Of a DNA stretch of 64,000 nucleotides, positions 8,130-16,709 are shown one piece after another. The notes beneath the pieces were generated by a model. It was not told where the DNA came from and made no database searches. It was given only the letters and a program-made list of their open reading frames with translations. Where the stretch lies: contig NZ_CP114013.1 in the NCBI RefSeq assembly GCF_028416635.1, positions 1,550,001-1,614,000 on the forward strand, written 5' to 3'. The stretch is from Baekduia alba. Lineage in GTDB: Bacteria; Actinomycetota; Thermoleophilia; Solirubrobacterales; Solirubrobacteraceae. The translations under genes were made by a program, and so were the position numbers. Numbering within the stretch: position 1 is the first letter of the stretch; each line of letters opens with the position of its first letter.

Positions 8130-8726
8130 CTACAGGCGCTCGGACCGCTCGCCGCGCTCGGCGGCGTCGCCGAGCAGCGTCCACGGGTCGAAGCGCTCGA
8201 TCGGGATGACGCGGATGCGCGGGAGCGCGACCGTGAAGGCCCCGACGTCGTCCTCGAGGTCGTAGAGCTCCAGACCTTCGGCCGTGAGGTCGGCGAGCGC
8301 GGTCGAGATCAGCTCGCGAAAGCCGATGACGCCGACGCGACGGTCGCCGGTCCGCAGCAGCTCGGCGATCTGGGGCGCGAAGTCGCCGTCGTGCGACGCC
8401 AGCAGGACGTCGCCCTCGCCGCGCTCGGCCAGCGCCTCGAGCGTCCGCTGGATCGCGACGTCGACGACCTTGACCTCGGGCGGCCCGGACAGCAGGACCG
8501 GCCGGAACTCGAGCGCGTCGAGCGCCTGCACGAACGACATCGGGATCTGCCCCGAGCCGTTGAGGTAGAACAGGCCGCGGGCGGGCTGCTCCCACACCGC
8601 GCGGGCGTAGGTCCGCACCCGATCCCACCGCGGACGCTCCTCCGGCGCCGGCCGGCGGCCGAGGAGGCTGCCGCCGAGCGTCGCGTCGATGTTCTCCCCG
8701 TCGACGAGGAGGAAGGTCTCAGCCAC
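8130..8726 (-). CDS. NYN domain protein (PIN-like nuclease fold, LabA/DUF88 family)
   Basis: 198 residues. The N-terminus LLVDGENIDATL carries the first conserved Asp of NYN domains. The middle has VKVVDVAIQRTLEAL (second acidic cluster) and the core ends in GDVLLASHDGDFAPQIAELL (third acidic pair). Such proteins are predicted metal-dependent RNases in RNA turnover. The GTG at 8726 is chosen because the protein then begins right at the first strand of the fold; the ATG at 8759 would overlap the divergent GNAT start. The C-terminal 40 residues (ALPRIRVIPIERFDPW) are outside the nuclease core. Confidence 0.8.
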   Translation of the reverse strand: MAETFLLVDGENIDATLGGSLLGRRPAPEERPRWDRVRTYARAVWEQPARGLFYLNGSGQIPMSFVQALDALEFRPVLLSGPPEVKVVDVAIQRTLEALAERGEGDVLLASHDGDFAPQIAELLRTGDRRVGVIGFRELISTALADLTAEGLELYDLEDDVGAFTVALPRIRVIPIERFDPWTLLGDAAERGERSERL

Positions 8727-8757
8727 GACCGTCAGCGTACCCGTACGGTCCCGGGCC

Positions 8758-9276
8758 ATGGCCCCCGCGCTCCCCACCGTTCGCCTGCACCGGCTCGACG
8801 CCGACGCCCTCCAGGCGCTGATCGACCTCGACCTCGACGGCGCCCGCGCCCATGCCGGCGTCCCGCTGCCCGAGGACTTCCTGAACGACACGTGGCTGTG
8901 GACGCTGCGCCTCGGCCAGATGATCGGCGAGCCGCCGGTCGCGCCGTGGCTGGTGCGCGCGGTCGTCGCGCAGGACGGGCCGGGCGCCGGGCGGGTCGTC
9001 GGCCACGCCGGCTACCACGGCGCGCCCGACGAGCGCGGGATGGTCGAGATCGGCTACCGCGTCATCCCGGCCTACCGCCGCCACGGCTACGCGCAGGCCG
9101 CGGTCACCGAGCTGCTGGCCTGGGCCGCGGCCAACGGCGCGACGACCGCCCGCGCCTCGATCAGCCCGGACAACCCGCGCTCGCTGGCGATCGCGGCGCG
9201 CTTCGGCTTCACCCAGGTCGGCGAGCAGATCGACGAGATCGACGGGCTGGAACTGGTTTTCGAGCGCCCGCTCTGA
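8758..9276 (+). CDS. GNAT family N-acetyltransferase
   Basis: 172 residues with motifs of RimJ/RimL-like GNATs: the N-terminal strand VRLHRLDADALQAL, beta4 EIGYRVIPAYRRHGYA (acetyl-CoA pyrophosphate loop RRHGYA), and NPRSLAIAARFGFTQVGEQ at the C-terminus. It transfers an acetyl group from acetyl-CoA to an amine; the substrate is unknown. The ATG lies 32 bp from the divergent NYN start, inside GGGCCATGGCCC. Confidence 0.85.
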   Translation: MAPALPTVRLHRLDADALQALIDLDLDGARAHAGVPLPEDFLNDTWLWTLRLGQMIGEPPVAPWLVRAVVAQDGPGAGRVVGHAGYHGAPDERGMVEIGYRVIPAYRRHGYAQAAVTELLAWAAANGATTARASISPDNPRSLAIAARFGFTQVGEQIDEIDGLELVFERPL

Positions 9277-9286
9277 CACAGTGTCA
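9274..9286. promoter_or_regulatory. Perfect 13-bp palindrome before the P450 gene
   Basis: TGACACAGTGTCA, perfect around a central A, between the GNAT stop and the P450 start (4 nt before ATG 9291). The form resembles TetR-family operators of fatty-acid or steroid genes in actinobacteria. No regulator gene is adjacent. Confidence 0.55.
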
Positions 9287-9290
9287 AACC

Positions 9291-10523
9291 ATGTCCGCCG
9301 ATCCTGTCGCCCTCGAAGGCACGCTCGTCACGGAGCGTGAGCAGTGGCTGGACGGGCCGCCGCACGAGCTGTTCAAGCAGCTGCGCGGCCAGTGCCCGGT
9401 CCACTGGACCTCGAAGATCACCGAGTACCCGGAGGAGGACGGGTTCTGGTCGGTCACGACCGCCGACGACGTCCACGCGGTCAGCCGCGACTGGGAGACG
9501 TTCTCCTCGGCGACCGGCTTCACCGCGCTGACCGAGGCGATCCTCCCGCTCGCCCTCGCCCAGGGCATGTTCATCGGGATGGACCCGCCGCGCCACGACC
9601 GGCTCAAGGCGCTCTTCCAGCGCGGCTTCACGCCCAAGCGCATCGCCGAGCACGAGCCCGCGATCCGGGAGATCACCCGCGGCGTGCTCGACCGGCTCGA
9701 AGGCCGCGAGACGTGCGACCTGGTCGGCGACGTCGCGCAGCCCGTCGTCGCGCGCGTCATCGGCTCGTTCATGGGCACCGCGCCCGAGGACGACGCGATC
9801 TGGGCGCGGCTGATGAACACGACGCTCGGCGCGGGCGACCCGGACATGAACCCCGAGGGCGTCCAGTCGGTCATGGAGCGCGACGTGCCGGAGATCTTCC
9901 GGCGCTGCGGCGAGCTGATCGCCGCCCGGCGCGCCGAGCCGACCGACGACCTCATGTCGGTCCTCGTCCACGCCGAGGTCGACGGCTCCCAGCTCGAGGA
10001 GCACGAGATCGTCATGGGGTTCTTCCTGCTCGTCGCGGCGGGCAACGACTCGACCAAGGCCACGTACTGCTCCGCGATGCGCGCGCTGATCGACGACCCG
10101 TCCCAGCGCCAGCTGCTGCTCGAGGACCCGGCGCTGATCCCGAGCGCCGTCGAGGAGGCGCTGCGCATGTTCCCCGCCTTCGCGCACTTCCGCCGGACGG
10201 CGACGCGCGACGTCGCGCTCAACGGCGCGGAGATCAAGGAGGGGGACAAGGTCGTCATGTGGTACGTGTCGTCCAACCGCGACGAGACGCGCTACGAGGA
10301 CCCGGACCGCTTCGACGTCACGCGCAACCCCGAGCACCAGGCGTTCGGCGCGGGCGGCCGGCACTTCTGCCTCGGCACCGCGCTGGCCCGGCTCGAGCTG
10401 AACATCCTGATCGAGGAGACGCTGGCCCGGTACCCGGCGATGACCCTCGACGGCGCGCCCGCGGACGCCGAGTCGCCGTTCATCAACCAGCTCAAGACGC
10501 TCCCGGTGCGCCTCACGCCGTAG
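9291..10523 (+). CDS. Cytochrome P450
   Basis: 410 residues, typical of soluble bacterial P450s. The I-helix oxygen-binding segment is FFLLVAAGNDSTKA, the K-helix ExxR is VEEALRMF, and the heme loop is AFGAGGRHFCLGTALARLEL with the Cys ligand in HFCLG. It also has DPPRHDRLKALFQRGFTPK in the C-helix region. The sequence type is like CYP125/CYP142 and linalool-type P450s that hydroxylate sterol or terpenoid chains; the substrate is inference. The upstream palindrome and two downstream acyl-CoA dehydrogenases suggest a catabolic cluster for a lipid or isoprenoid. Confidence 0.92.
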   Translation: MSADPVALEGTLVTEREQWLDGPPHELFKQLRGQCPVHWTSKITEYPEEDGFWSVTTADDVHAVSRDWETFSSATGFTALTEAILPLALAQGMFIGMDPPRHDRLKALFQRGFTPKRIAEHEPAIREITRGVLDRLEGRETCDLVGDVAQPVVARVIGSFMGTAPEDDAIWARLMNTTLGAGDPDMNPEGVQSVMERDVPEIFRRCGELIAARRAEPTDDLMSVLVHAEVDGSQLEEHEIVMGFFLLVAAGNDSTKATYCSAMRALIDDPSQRQLLLEDPALIPSAVEEALRMFPAFAHFRRTATRDVALNGAEIKEGDKVVMWYVSSNRDETRYEDPDRFDVTRNPEHQAFGAGGRHFCLGTALARLELNILIEETLARYPAMTLDGAPADAESPFINQLKTLPVRLTP

Positions 10524-10564
10524 CCCTTCCAGACACCCGCTGTCTTCTGAACGACGGCGGCCAG

Positions 10565-10593
10565 TTGACCCAAGAAACCCTTGCGTCTACTGT
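10565..10593 (+). promoter_or_regulatory. Promoter of the acyl-CoA dehydrogenase pair
   Basis: TTGACC at 10565-10570, 17-nt spacer, TACTGT at 10588-10593, ending 8 nt before ATG 10602. An inverted repeat AGACA/TGTCT with 5-nt gap lies upstream at 10531-10545, possibly a regulator site. Confidence 0.6.
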
Positions 10594-10601
10594 TCGGGGC
10601 G

Positions 10602-11930
10602 ATGACCGTCGCCGAACGATCGATGGGCCTGGGACTCCGGGCCCTCAACCGCCTTGCCGGATCCGAGATGGTGGACCGGCTGGGCGTCCGCAAGCCCGCG
10701 GAGCGCGCGCTGTACCGCGCGACGCGCGACGGCTTCAAGGTGGCCAGCCGGGCCGGCCGGACCTTCCAGGCCGGCACGCGGCTGGGCAAGCCGGCGCGGC
10801 CCCGCAAGAGCGGCGGCGCCGGCCTCTTCGACCTCACGCCGAGCGACGAGCAGCAGATGCTCGTGGAGGCCTGGCGGGACTTCGCGGCGGCGCGCCTGCG
10901 CCCGGCCGCGGCCGCCGCCGAGAAGGGCGAGGGGCGCGACGCGCTGTACGCCGAGGCCGCCGAGCTGGGGCTGACGATGATCGGCGTCCCCGAGGAGCTG
11001 GGCGGCGCGATCAGCGAGCGGTCCGCGGTCACCGCGCTGATGGCGGCCGAGACGCTCGCGCACGGCGACGCCGGCCTGGCCGTCGGCGCGCTGGCCCCCG
11101 CGGCCGTCGCGACCGCGCTCGCGCTCTGGGGCGACGCCGACCAGCAGGCGACCTACCTGCCCGCGCTCGTCAGCGAGGACATCCCCGCGGCGGCGCTGGC
11201 GTTGGCCGAGCCGCGCCCGCTGTTTCACCCCAACAAGCTGGAGACGGTCGCGCGCGCCAAGCCCGGCGGCGCCGGCTACGTGCTCGACGGCGTCAAGACG
11301 CTCGTCCCGCGCGCGGCCGACGCCGAGCTGCTGATCGTCGCCGCGCGCCTGGAGGGCCCGGGAGCGGGCGGCTCCGCGCTGTTCCTCGTCGAGCCGAAGG
11401 CCGGCGGCGTGTCCGTCCGCGAGGACCCGGCGATGGGCCTGCGCGGCGCCGCGCTGGGGCGGATCAAGCTCGAAGGGGTGGAGGTCGGCCCGGGCGCGCT
11501 GCTCGGCGCCGCCGACCCGGAGGTCTTCGCCGAGTGCGTCGCGCGCTCGCGCCTGGCGTGGGCCGGGATCGCCGCCGGCGTCGGCCGCGCGGTCCTCGAC
11601 TACGTCATCCCCTACGTCAACGAGCGCATCGCGTTCGGTGAGCCGGTCAGCCACCGGCAGGCCGTCGCGTTCGGCGTCAGCGACATCGCGATCGAGCTGG
11701 AGGGCCTGCGGCTGGTGGCGCTGCGCGCCGGCGCGCGCGCCGACGCCGAGCAGGACTTCGCCCGCGAGGCCGCGCTGGCGCGGCAGATCGCCGCGAGCGA
11801 CGGCATGCGGATCGGCTCCGAGGGCGTCCAGCTGCTCGGCGGCGCCGGCTACATCACCGAGCATCCCGTCGAACGCTGGTACCGCGACCTGCGGGCGACC
11901 GGCCTCATGGAAGGCGTCCTGGTCGTCTGA
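10602..11930 (+). CDS. Acyl-CoA dehydrogenase family protein (alpha-type partner)
   Basis: 442 residues. An unusual ~75-residue N-terminal part (AERSMGLGLRALNRLAGSEM ... RPRKSGGAGLF) precedes the dehydrogenase fold, which begins DLTPSDEQQMLVEAWRDF. The FAD region is divergent (ALALAEPRPLFHPNKLE instead of the usual TEPxAGSD). The protein ends just after LMEGVLVV, so the last helix is missing but the EG of the usual IxEGT motif is kept. It overlaps the next dehydrogenase gene by one base, which suggests a heteromeric enzyme as in actinobacterial FadE pairs (inference). A TTG at 10581 is an alternative start. Confidence 0.85.
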   Translation: MTVAERSMGLGLRALNRLAGSEMVDRLGVRKPAERALYRATRDGFKVASRAGRTFQAGTRLGKPARPRKSGGAGLFDLTPSDEQQMLVEAWRDFAAARLRPAAAAAEKGEGRDALYAEAAELGLTMIGVPEELGGAISERSAVTALMAAETLAHGDAGLAVGALAPAAVATALALWGDADQQATYLPALVSEDIPAAALALAEPRPLFHPNKLETVARAKPGGAGYVLDGVKTLVPRAADAELLIVAARLEGPGAGGSALFLVEPKAGGVSVREDPAMGLRGAALGRIKLEGVEVGPGALLGAADPEVFAECVARSRLAWAGIAAGVGRAVLDYVIPYVNERIAFGEPVSHRQAVAFGVSDIAIELEGLRLVALRAGARADAEQDFAREAALARQIAASDGMRIGSEGVQLLGGAGYITEHPVERWYRDLRATGLMEGVLVV

Positions 11931-13150
11931 TGATCAACCTCGAGACCCCCAAGAAGTTCGGCCCGCTCGTCGCGCAGGCGCGGCAGGTCGCCGACGAGGT
12001 CTTCCGGCCGATCTCGCGCAAGTACGACCGCGAGGAGCACGCGCGGCCCAAGGAGCTGGACATGCTCGCCGCCGTCATCGACGGCATGAACGACGGCAGC
12101 GACCTCGGCGGCGCGGGCGCCGCCGGCGTGCGGCGCGGGTCCAACGGCAACGGCGCGTCGGCCGACGCCAACCGCAACGGGTCGAACCTCTCGACCGCGC
12201 TGTCGATCATGGAGCTGTGCCGCGGCGACGTCGGCCTGCTGCTGTCGGTCCCGCGCCAGGGGCTGGGCAACTCCGCGATCGCGTCGGTCGCCGACGACGA
12301 GCAGCTGGAGCGCTTCGCCGGCCGCTGGGCGGCGATGGCGATCACCGAGCCGGAGGCCGGCAGCGACAGCGCCGCGATCCGGACGACGGCGGTCCTGGAC
12401 GGCGACGAGTACGTCCTCAACGGCGAGAAGATCTACGTGACGGCCGGCGAGCGCGCCGAGCTGGTCGTGGTCTGGGCGACGCTCGACCGCTCACTCGGCC
12501 GGGCCGCGATCAAGTCCTTCGTGGTCGAGCGCTCCAACCCGGGGCTGAAGCTCGACCGGCTGGAGCACAAGCTCGGCATCCGCGCGTCGGACACCGCGGC
12601 GTTCCGGCTCGAGGACTGCCGCGTCCCGAAGGAGGACCTGCTCGGCCCGCCGGGGATCGAGGTCACCAACGGCTTCGCCGGCGCGATGCAGACCTTCGAC
12701 AACACCCGCCCGCTCGTGGCCGCGATGGCCGTTGGCCTGGCGCGCGCGTGCCTGGAGGAGACCAAGGCGCTGCTGGGGCAGGCCGGGGTGACCGTCGACT
12801 GGGGCGCGCCCGTCGCGACCCAGACGGCCGCGGCCGCCGAGTACGTCGCGATGGACGCCGACTACGAGGCCGCGTACCTGCTGACGCTGCAGGCGGCGTG
12901 GATGGCCGACAACGGCAAGCCCAACTCGCTGCAGGCCTCGATGGCCAAGGCCAAGGCGGGGCGGACCTGCGTCGACGTGGCGCTGCGCTGCGTCAAGCTG
13001 GCCGGCACCCTCGGCTACGGCGAGGACCTGCTCCTGGAGAAGTGGGCGCGCGACGCCAAGATCCTGGACATCTTCGAGGGCACCCAGCAGATCCAGCTGC
13101 TGATCATCGCCCGTCAGCTGCTCGGCCTGTCGTCCGCGCAGCTTCGTTGA
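11930..13150 (+). CDS. Acyl-CoA dehydrogenase (second of coupled pair)
   Basis: 406 residues. Canonical FAD motif MAITEPEAGSDSAAIRT and YVLNGEKIYVTAGERAELV. The C-terminal EKWARDAKILDIFEGTQQIQ places Glu where medium-chain acyl-CoA dehydrogenases have the catalytic base. A glycine/asparagine-rich insert (GSDLGGAGAAGVRRGSNGNG) sits near residues 55-75. The start ATG overlaps the preceding TGA, so translation is coupled. It probably acts on the same substrate as its partner, with the P450 upstream feeding the pathway (inference). Confidence 0.9.
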   Translation: MINLETPKKFGPLVAQARQVADEVFRPISRKYDREEHARPKELDMLAAVIDGMNDGSDLGGAGAAGVRRGSNGNGASADANRNGSNLSTALSIMELCRGDVGLLLSVPRQGLGNSAIASVADDEQLERFAGRWAAMAITEPEAGSDSAAIRTTAVLDGDEYVLNGEKIYVTAGERAELVVVWATLDRSLGRAAIKSFVVERSNPGLKLDRLEHKLGIRASDTAAFRLEDCRVPKEDLLGPPGIEVTNGFAGAMQTFDNTRPLVAAMAVGLARACLEETKALLGQAGVTVDWGAPVATQTAAAAEYVAMDADYEAAYLLTLQAAWMADNGKPNSLQASMAKAKAGRTCVDVALRCVKLAGTLGYGEDLLLEKWARDAKILDIFEGTQQIQLLIIARQLLGLSSAQLR

Positions 13151-13207
13151 GCGTATCTTTCTCCTGCACGGCTGTAGGAACCGCTGGGAGACGCCGATGA
13201 GTGTGGC

Positions 13208-14278
13208 GTGCGCCGGCCCGCGCCCCCATCCCATCGACCGTCCTGGATCTGCCGCGACCAGCCCGAGCGCGAGCGCTTCCTCGACATGCACGCGCGCATC
13301 CTGCCCGCGCACCAGAAGGTGCTCGGGCTCGTCGCGCTACTGCTGGCGCCGACGATCCCGTTCGACAGCGCGTACGCGCCGATCCCGCTCGTCTGCGCGG
13401 TCGTCGGCTACGCGTGGGCCCAGCACAACGCGACGCGCTTCGAGCGCCCCGAGCTGAGCATCGCCGCCGGGCTGCTGCTCGGGCAGCTGCTGCTGACGGC
13501 CGCGATCGTGATCGACGGGCGCCAGCACAGCGTCGGGCTGGCGATCCTGATCTGGCCGCTGGTCGCGGCCGGCGGGCGCTTCCCGTCGCGCGTCGTGTGG
13601 GTCTTCGCGGCCTACTCGCTGGTCCTGATGGCCGGGGCGTCGCTGGGCTTCGGCGGCGACGTCGTCCTGCACGACCCGATCCTGCTCACGCTCCCGGTGG
13701 CGACGCTGCTGGCCGTCGTGATGATGTCGGCGGTCATCCGCGAGTCCGACGCCCAGCACCGCAGCGCCGCGATCCTCGACGGGCTCACCGGGATGCTGAA
13801 CCGCACGGCGCTGGCCGCGCGGACGCACGAGATCGAGCACCAGTCGGCGGTGACCGGCGGGACCGTCGCGGTGATCGTCTGCGACGTCGACCACTTCAAG
13901 GCCGTCAACGACGGCCACGGGCACGGCGTGGGGGATCACGTGCTGACCGACCTCGCCTACGTGATGCGCAAGGAGCTGCGCGCCTTCGACCTCGCCTACC
14001 GGGTCGGCGGCGAGGAGTTCGCGGTGATCATGCCGGGCGCCGACGAGGTGGTCGCCGCGGAGCTGGCCGAGCGCTTGCGCCGCGCGATCACGGCAGCGCC
14101 CCTGGCCGGGCTCCCCGTGACGATGTCCTTCGGCGTCGCCGCCTCGGCGCCGGGCGCGTTCACGTGGGAGGACGCCTACGCGCGCGCCGACGCCGCGCTG
14201 TACCGCGCCAAGCAGGACGGCCGCGACGCGGTGCGGCTGGCGTCGGGCACCCCGGCGCCGCGCGCGCTCGCGGCGTAG
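13208..14278 (+). CDS. Membrane-bound diguanylate cyclase (GGDEF)
   Basis: 356 residues from a GTG. Roughly six hydrophobic helices fill residues 35-180. The C-terminal GGDEF domain begins ILDGLTGMLNRTALAARTHE, has CDVDHFKAVNDGHGHGVGD (metal-binding Asp and substrate Asn), the active site RVGGEEFAVIMPGAD, and an RxxD inhibitory site (RAFD) five residues before GGEEF. It therefore looks active and feedback-inhibited by c-di-GMP. The start is uncertain: no ATG in frame is near, and M27 (13286) is an alternative. It may be co-regulated with nothing; the flanking genes are unrelated. Confidence 0.85.
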   Translation: MRRPAPPSHRPSWICRDQPERERFLDMHARILPAHQKVLGLVALLLAPTIPFDSAYAPIPLVCAVVGYAWAQHNATRFERPELSIAAGLLLGQLLLTAAIVIDGRQHSVGLAILIWPLVAAGGRFPSRVVWVFAAYSLVLMAGASLGFGGDVVLHDPILLTLPVATLLAVVMMSAVIRESDAQHRSAAILDGLTGMLNRTALAARTHEIEHQSAVTGGTVAVIVCDVDHFKAVNDGHGHGVGDHVLTDLAYVMRKELRAFDLAYRVGGEEFAVIMPGADEVVAAELAERLRRAITAAPLAGLPVTMSFGVAASAPGAFTWEDAYARADAALYRAKQDGRDAVRLASGTPAPRALAA

Positions 14279-14292
14279 GCCGCGCCGGCACC

Positions 14293-14802
14293 TCAGCGCT
14301 CCGGCAGCTCCCACTCCTGCTCGCCCAGCGTGATCAGCACCGGCTCGCCGTGGCGCGCGGTCACCGTGAGGTCCACGCTCGGGGTGACCGTCTGGTAGAC
14401 CGCGATCGCGACCGACCGGCCGCCGAGCAGCTCCGCGAGCTGGCGCATCGCGTCGGCGAGCATGTCGAGGCCGCCGAGCGTGCCGGTCACCTGGCCGCTC
14501 TCGGGCTCGACCTCGAACGGCGGCAGCTGGCGCAGCTCGATCGCGCCGCCGAGGGACTCGGCCTCCAGCTCGATCGCGTGCGGCAGGTGCATGGTGCGGT
14601 CGGCGATCCGGACCTCGACGGGCGCGAGGCGGCCGACGTCGACGAGCGCGGCGGGGCCGTCAGGCATGTCGACGACGACGGCGACCCGCAGCGCACCGGA
14701 GCGGTGCAGCACGTCGCGCAGCGTCTCGACAACGGCGTCGAGCGGGCCCACCGAGGCGACGAGGTCGATCTCCTCTTCGGCGTCTGGCTGTGCGTCTTCC
14801 AT
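14293..14802 (-). CDS. Conserved hypothetical protein, acidic N-terminus
   Basis: 169 residues, starting EDAQPDAEEEIDLVASVG. A GGAGG ribosome binding site lies 3-8 nt before the ATG at 14802. Soluble, alternating strands such as ALRVAVVVDMPDGPAALVDV and VAIAVYQTVTPSVDLTVTAR, with helix LDMLADAMRQLAELLGG. I do not recognise a family. It is divergent from the histidine kinase with 60 bp between, so the two may respond to the same signal. Confidence 0.65.
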   Translation of the reverse strand: MEDAQPDAEEEIDLVASVGPLDAVVETLRDVLHRSGALRVAVVVDMPDGPAALVDVGRLAPVEVRIADRTMHLPHAIELEAESLGGAIELRQLPPFEVEPESGQVTGTLGGLDMLADAMRQLAELLGGRSVAIAVYQTVTPSVDLTVTARHGEPVLITLGEQEWELPER

Positions 14803-14862
14803 TGTCCTCCAGCATGCCACGCCGGAGCCTGTGAGAGGATCCCGCGCGGAGGAGCTGGGGCA

Positions 14863-15996
14863 TTGGATCCAACGGATACGGCAGCGGCGGCCGAGGCGGT
14901 GGTCGGCGGCGACGCGGGACATCTCGCGCGCCTCTTCGCCATGTCGCCGGACCTGCTGGCGGCCGCCGGGTTCGACGGGATGCTCAAGCTCTTCAACGAC
15001 GCGTGGGAGACGCAGCTGGGCTGGTCGCGCGAGGAGCTGGGGGCCAAGCCGTACCTCGACCTGGTGCATCCGGACGACCGCGCCGAGACGCGCGCGCAGA
15101 TCGCGCGCCTCGCCCAAGGCGAGACGATCGCCGAGTACGTCTGCCGCCTGATGTGCAAGGACGGCGCGATCCGGTGGATGGCCTGGAGCGGCGGGCCGGG
15201 CGACGAGGCGTTCTACATCGTCGGCCGCGACGTCAGCGACCGCCTGGCGATGGAGCACGAGCTCGCGCAGCGCGCCGAGCGCCTGGCCAACACCAACGCC
15301 GAGCTGCAGGACTTCGCCTACACCGCGTCGCACGACCTGTCCGAGCCGCTGCGGATGGTCGCGTCGTTCCTGGGGTTGTTGGAGCGCCGGACCGGCGACG
15401 CGCTGGACGACAAGGCCCGCGAGTACCTGCACCAGGCCAGCGACGGCGCGCTGCGGATGCGCCACCTCATCGACGACCTGCTGCTCTACTCGCGCGTCGC
15501 CAACGAGGCGCCGCGCCGCGAGCAGGTCGACCTCCGCGCGCTGGTCGACGACGTCCTCGGCGTCCTGGGCCCGGCGATCGAGCAGGAGCGCGCGCAGGTC
15601 GTCGTCCAGGACCTCCCGGTCCTCGAGGCCGAGCCGACCCAGCTCGCGCAGCTGCTGCAGAACCTGATCGGCAACGCGGTGAAGTTCCACCCGCCGGACC
15701 GCCCGCCGACCGTCACGGTCACGGCCCGGCGCACGATCGGCGCCTGCGTCGTCACGGTCGCCGACGACGGGATCGGGATCCCGGAGACCGACCAGGAGCG
15801 CATCTTCGCGATGTTCACCCGGCTGCACGGTCGCGACGAGTACGCCGGGACCGGCATCGGCCTCGCGATCTGCCGCCGGATCGCCGAGCGCCACGGCGGC
15901 CGCATCTACGTCGAGTCCGGCGTCGGTGCGGGCAGCGCGTTCCACACGCTGCTGCCGGACACGCCGGCCGCGCCCGGCACGCCCGAAGGCCGCTAG
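14863..15996 (+). CDS. PAS-domain sensor histidine kinase
   Basis: 377 residues, soluble. TTG start at 14863 chosen because GGAGGAG (14848-14854) lies 8 nt upstream. One PAS domain at about 25-130 (FNDAWETQLGWSREELGAK, LVHPDDRAETRAQI, GRDVSDRLAMEHEL). HisKA with the phosphorylated His in YTASHDLSEPLRMV, as in phytochrome-type kinases. HATPase_c: N box NLIGNAVKFH, G1 VADDGIGIPE, G2 AGTGIGLAICRRIAERHGG. No response regulator is encoded nearby, so it is an orphan kinase. The PAS cofactor is unknown. Confidence 0.9.
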   Translation: MDPTDTAAAAEAVVGGDAGHLARLFAMSPDLLAAAGFDGMLKLFNDAWETQLGWSREELGAKPYLDLVHPDDRAETRAQIARLAQGETIAEYVCRLMCKDGAIRWMAWSGGPGDEAFYIVGRDVSDRLAMEHELAQRAERLANTNAELQDFAYTASHDLSEPLRMVASFLGLLERRTGDALDDKAREYLHQASDGALRMRHLIDDLLLYSRVANEAPRREQVDLRALVDDVLGVLGPAIEQERAQVVVQDLPVLEAEPTQLAQLLQNLIGNAVKFHPPDRPPTVTVTARRTIGACVVTVADDGIGIPETDQERIFAMFTRLHGRDEYAGTGIGLAICRRIAERHGGRIYVESGVGAGSAFHTLLPDTPAAPGTPEGR

Positions 15997-16697
15997 CCGA
16001 CGTCGAAGCGCGCCGTGCGCAGGCGCGCCGCGGTGACGGTCGCCCACGGGTCGCCGAGCGCGTCCAGCGGCGCGGCCGCCGCCTCGACGTCGTAGGCCAC
16101 GCGGTGCAGGGCCACGGCGCCGGCGTTCGGGTCGAGCGTCGCGTAGGCCGCGCGGACGTCGCCGTCCCACGGCTCGCCGACCGAGCCCGGGTTGACCAGC
16201 TCGATCCCGCTCGCGCTGCGGCGGGCGAACTGCAAGTGCGTGTGGCCGAAGATCACCCGCGGCTGCGTCACGCCGCCGAGCAGCCGGTCGTCGTCGGCGG
16301 ATGACTCGGCGCCGAACGGCTCGACGTCGGACACCGGCGAGGCGTGCACGAACAGCGTCCCGTCGACGACCGCCGACGTCGGCAGCCCGCCCAGCTCGTC
16401 GACCGCGCCGCGGCCGAGCGCCGCCCGCACCCACGCGTTGGCGCCCGCGATCACCTCGGCGCCGGGCGCCGCGTCCGGCGCGGCCTGCCAGCGCTCCCAG
16501 TTGCCGCGGATCCACGTCGTGTCCGCGGGCAGCTCGCGCAGCCGCTCGACGCACTCCACCGGCCAGGCGCCGAAGGCGGAGTAGTCGCCGCCGAGCACGA
16601 ACCGGCGCGCTCCGCGGGCCTCCGCGTCGGCCAGGACGGCGTCCAGCGCGGGGCGGTTGCCGTGGATGTCGTACAAGATCGCGAGCATGTCGTTCAT
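15993..16697 (-). CDS. Calcineurin-like metallophosphoesterase (YfcE/MJ0936 type)
   Basis: 234 residues. Metal motifs in order: YDIHGNRPALDAVL (D-x-H), FVLGGDYSAFG (GD), IRGNWERW where the usual GNH(D/E) has Trp in place of His, LFVHASP, and IFGHTHLQFARR (GHxH). ELVNPGSVGEP follows, as in the single-domain phosphodiesterase family. The GNWE substitution removes a residue that normally contacts the scissile phosphate, so activity may be altered. Start at 16697 or 16688 (both ATG in frame). Converges on the kinase stop, overlapping by 4 bp. Confidence 0.85.
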   Translation of the reverse strand: MNDMLAILYDIHGNRPALDAVLADAEARGARRFVLGGDYSAFGAWPVECVERLRELPADTTWIRGNWERWQAAPDAAPGAEVIAGANAWVRAALGRGAVDELGGLPTSAVVDGTLFVHASPVSDVEPFGAESSADDDRLLGGVTQPRVIFGHTHLQFARRSASGIELVNPGSVGEPWDGDVRAAYATLDPNAGAVALHRVAYDVEAAAAPLDALGDPWATVTAARLRTARFDVG

Positions 16698-16709
16698 GAT
16701 GCCGTGCCG

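Noticed and set aside
8118-8132. TAGCT/AGCTA inverted repeat between convergent genes as terminator
   Set aside because: Arms of only 5 bp, made of the two stop codons; too weak to support.
14158-14166. Isolated GTTCACG inside the diguanylate cyclase gene as PHO box
   Set aside because: Single copy in coding sequence, with no repeat at 11 bp. The same holds for a GTTCACA near 56740.
13201-14862. Upstream part of a plus frame leading into the histidine kinase
   Set aside because: It is a shadow of the diguanylate cyclase and antisense to the gene at 14293-14802. The kinase has a TTG start with a good ribosome site at 14863.
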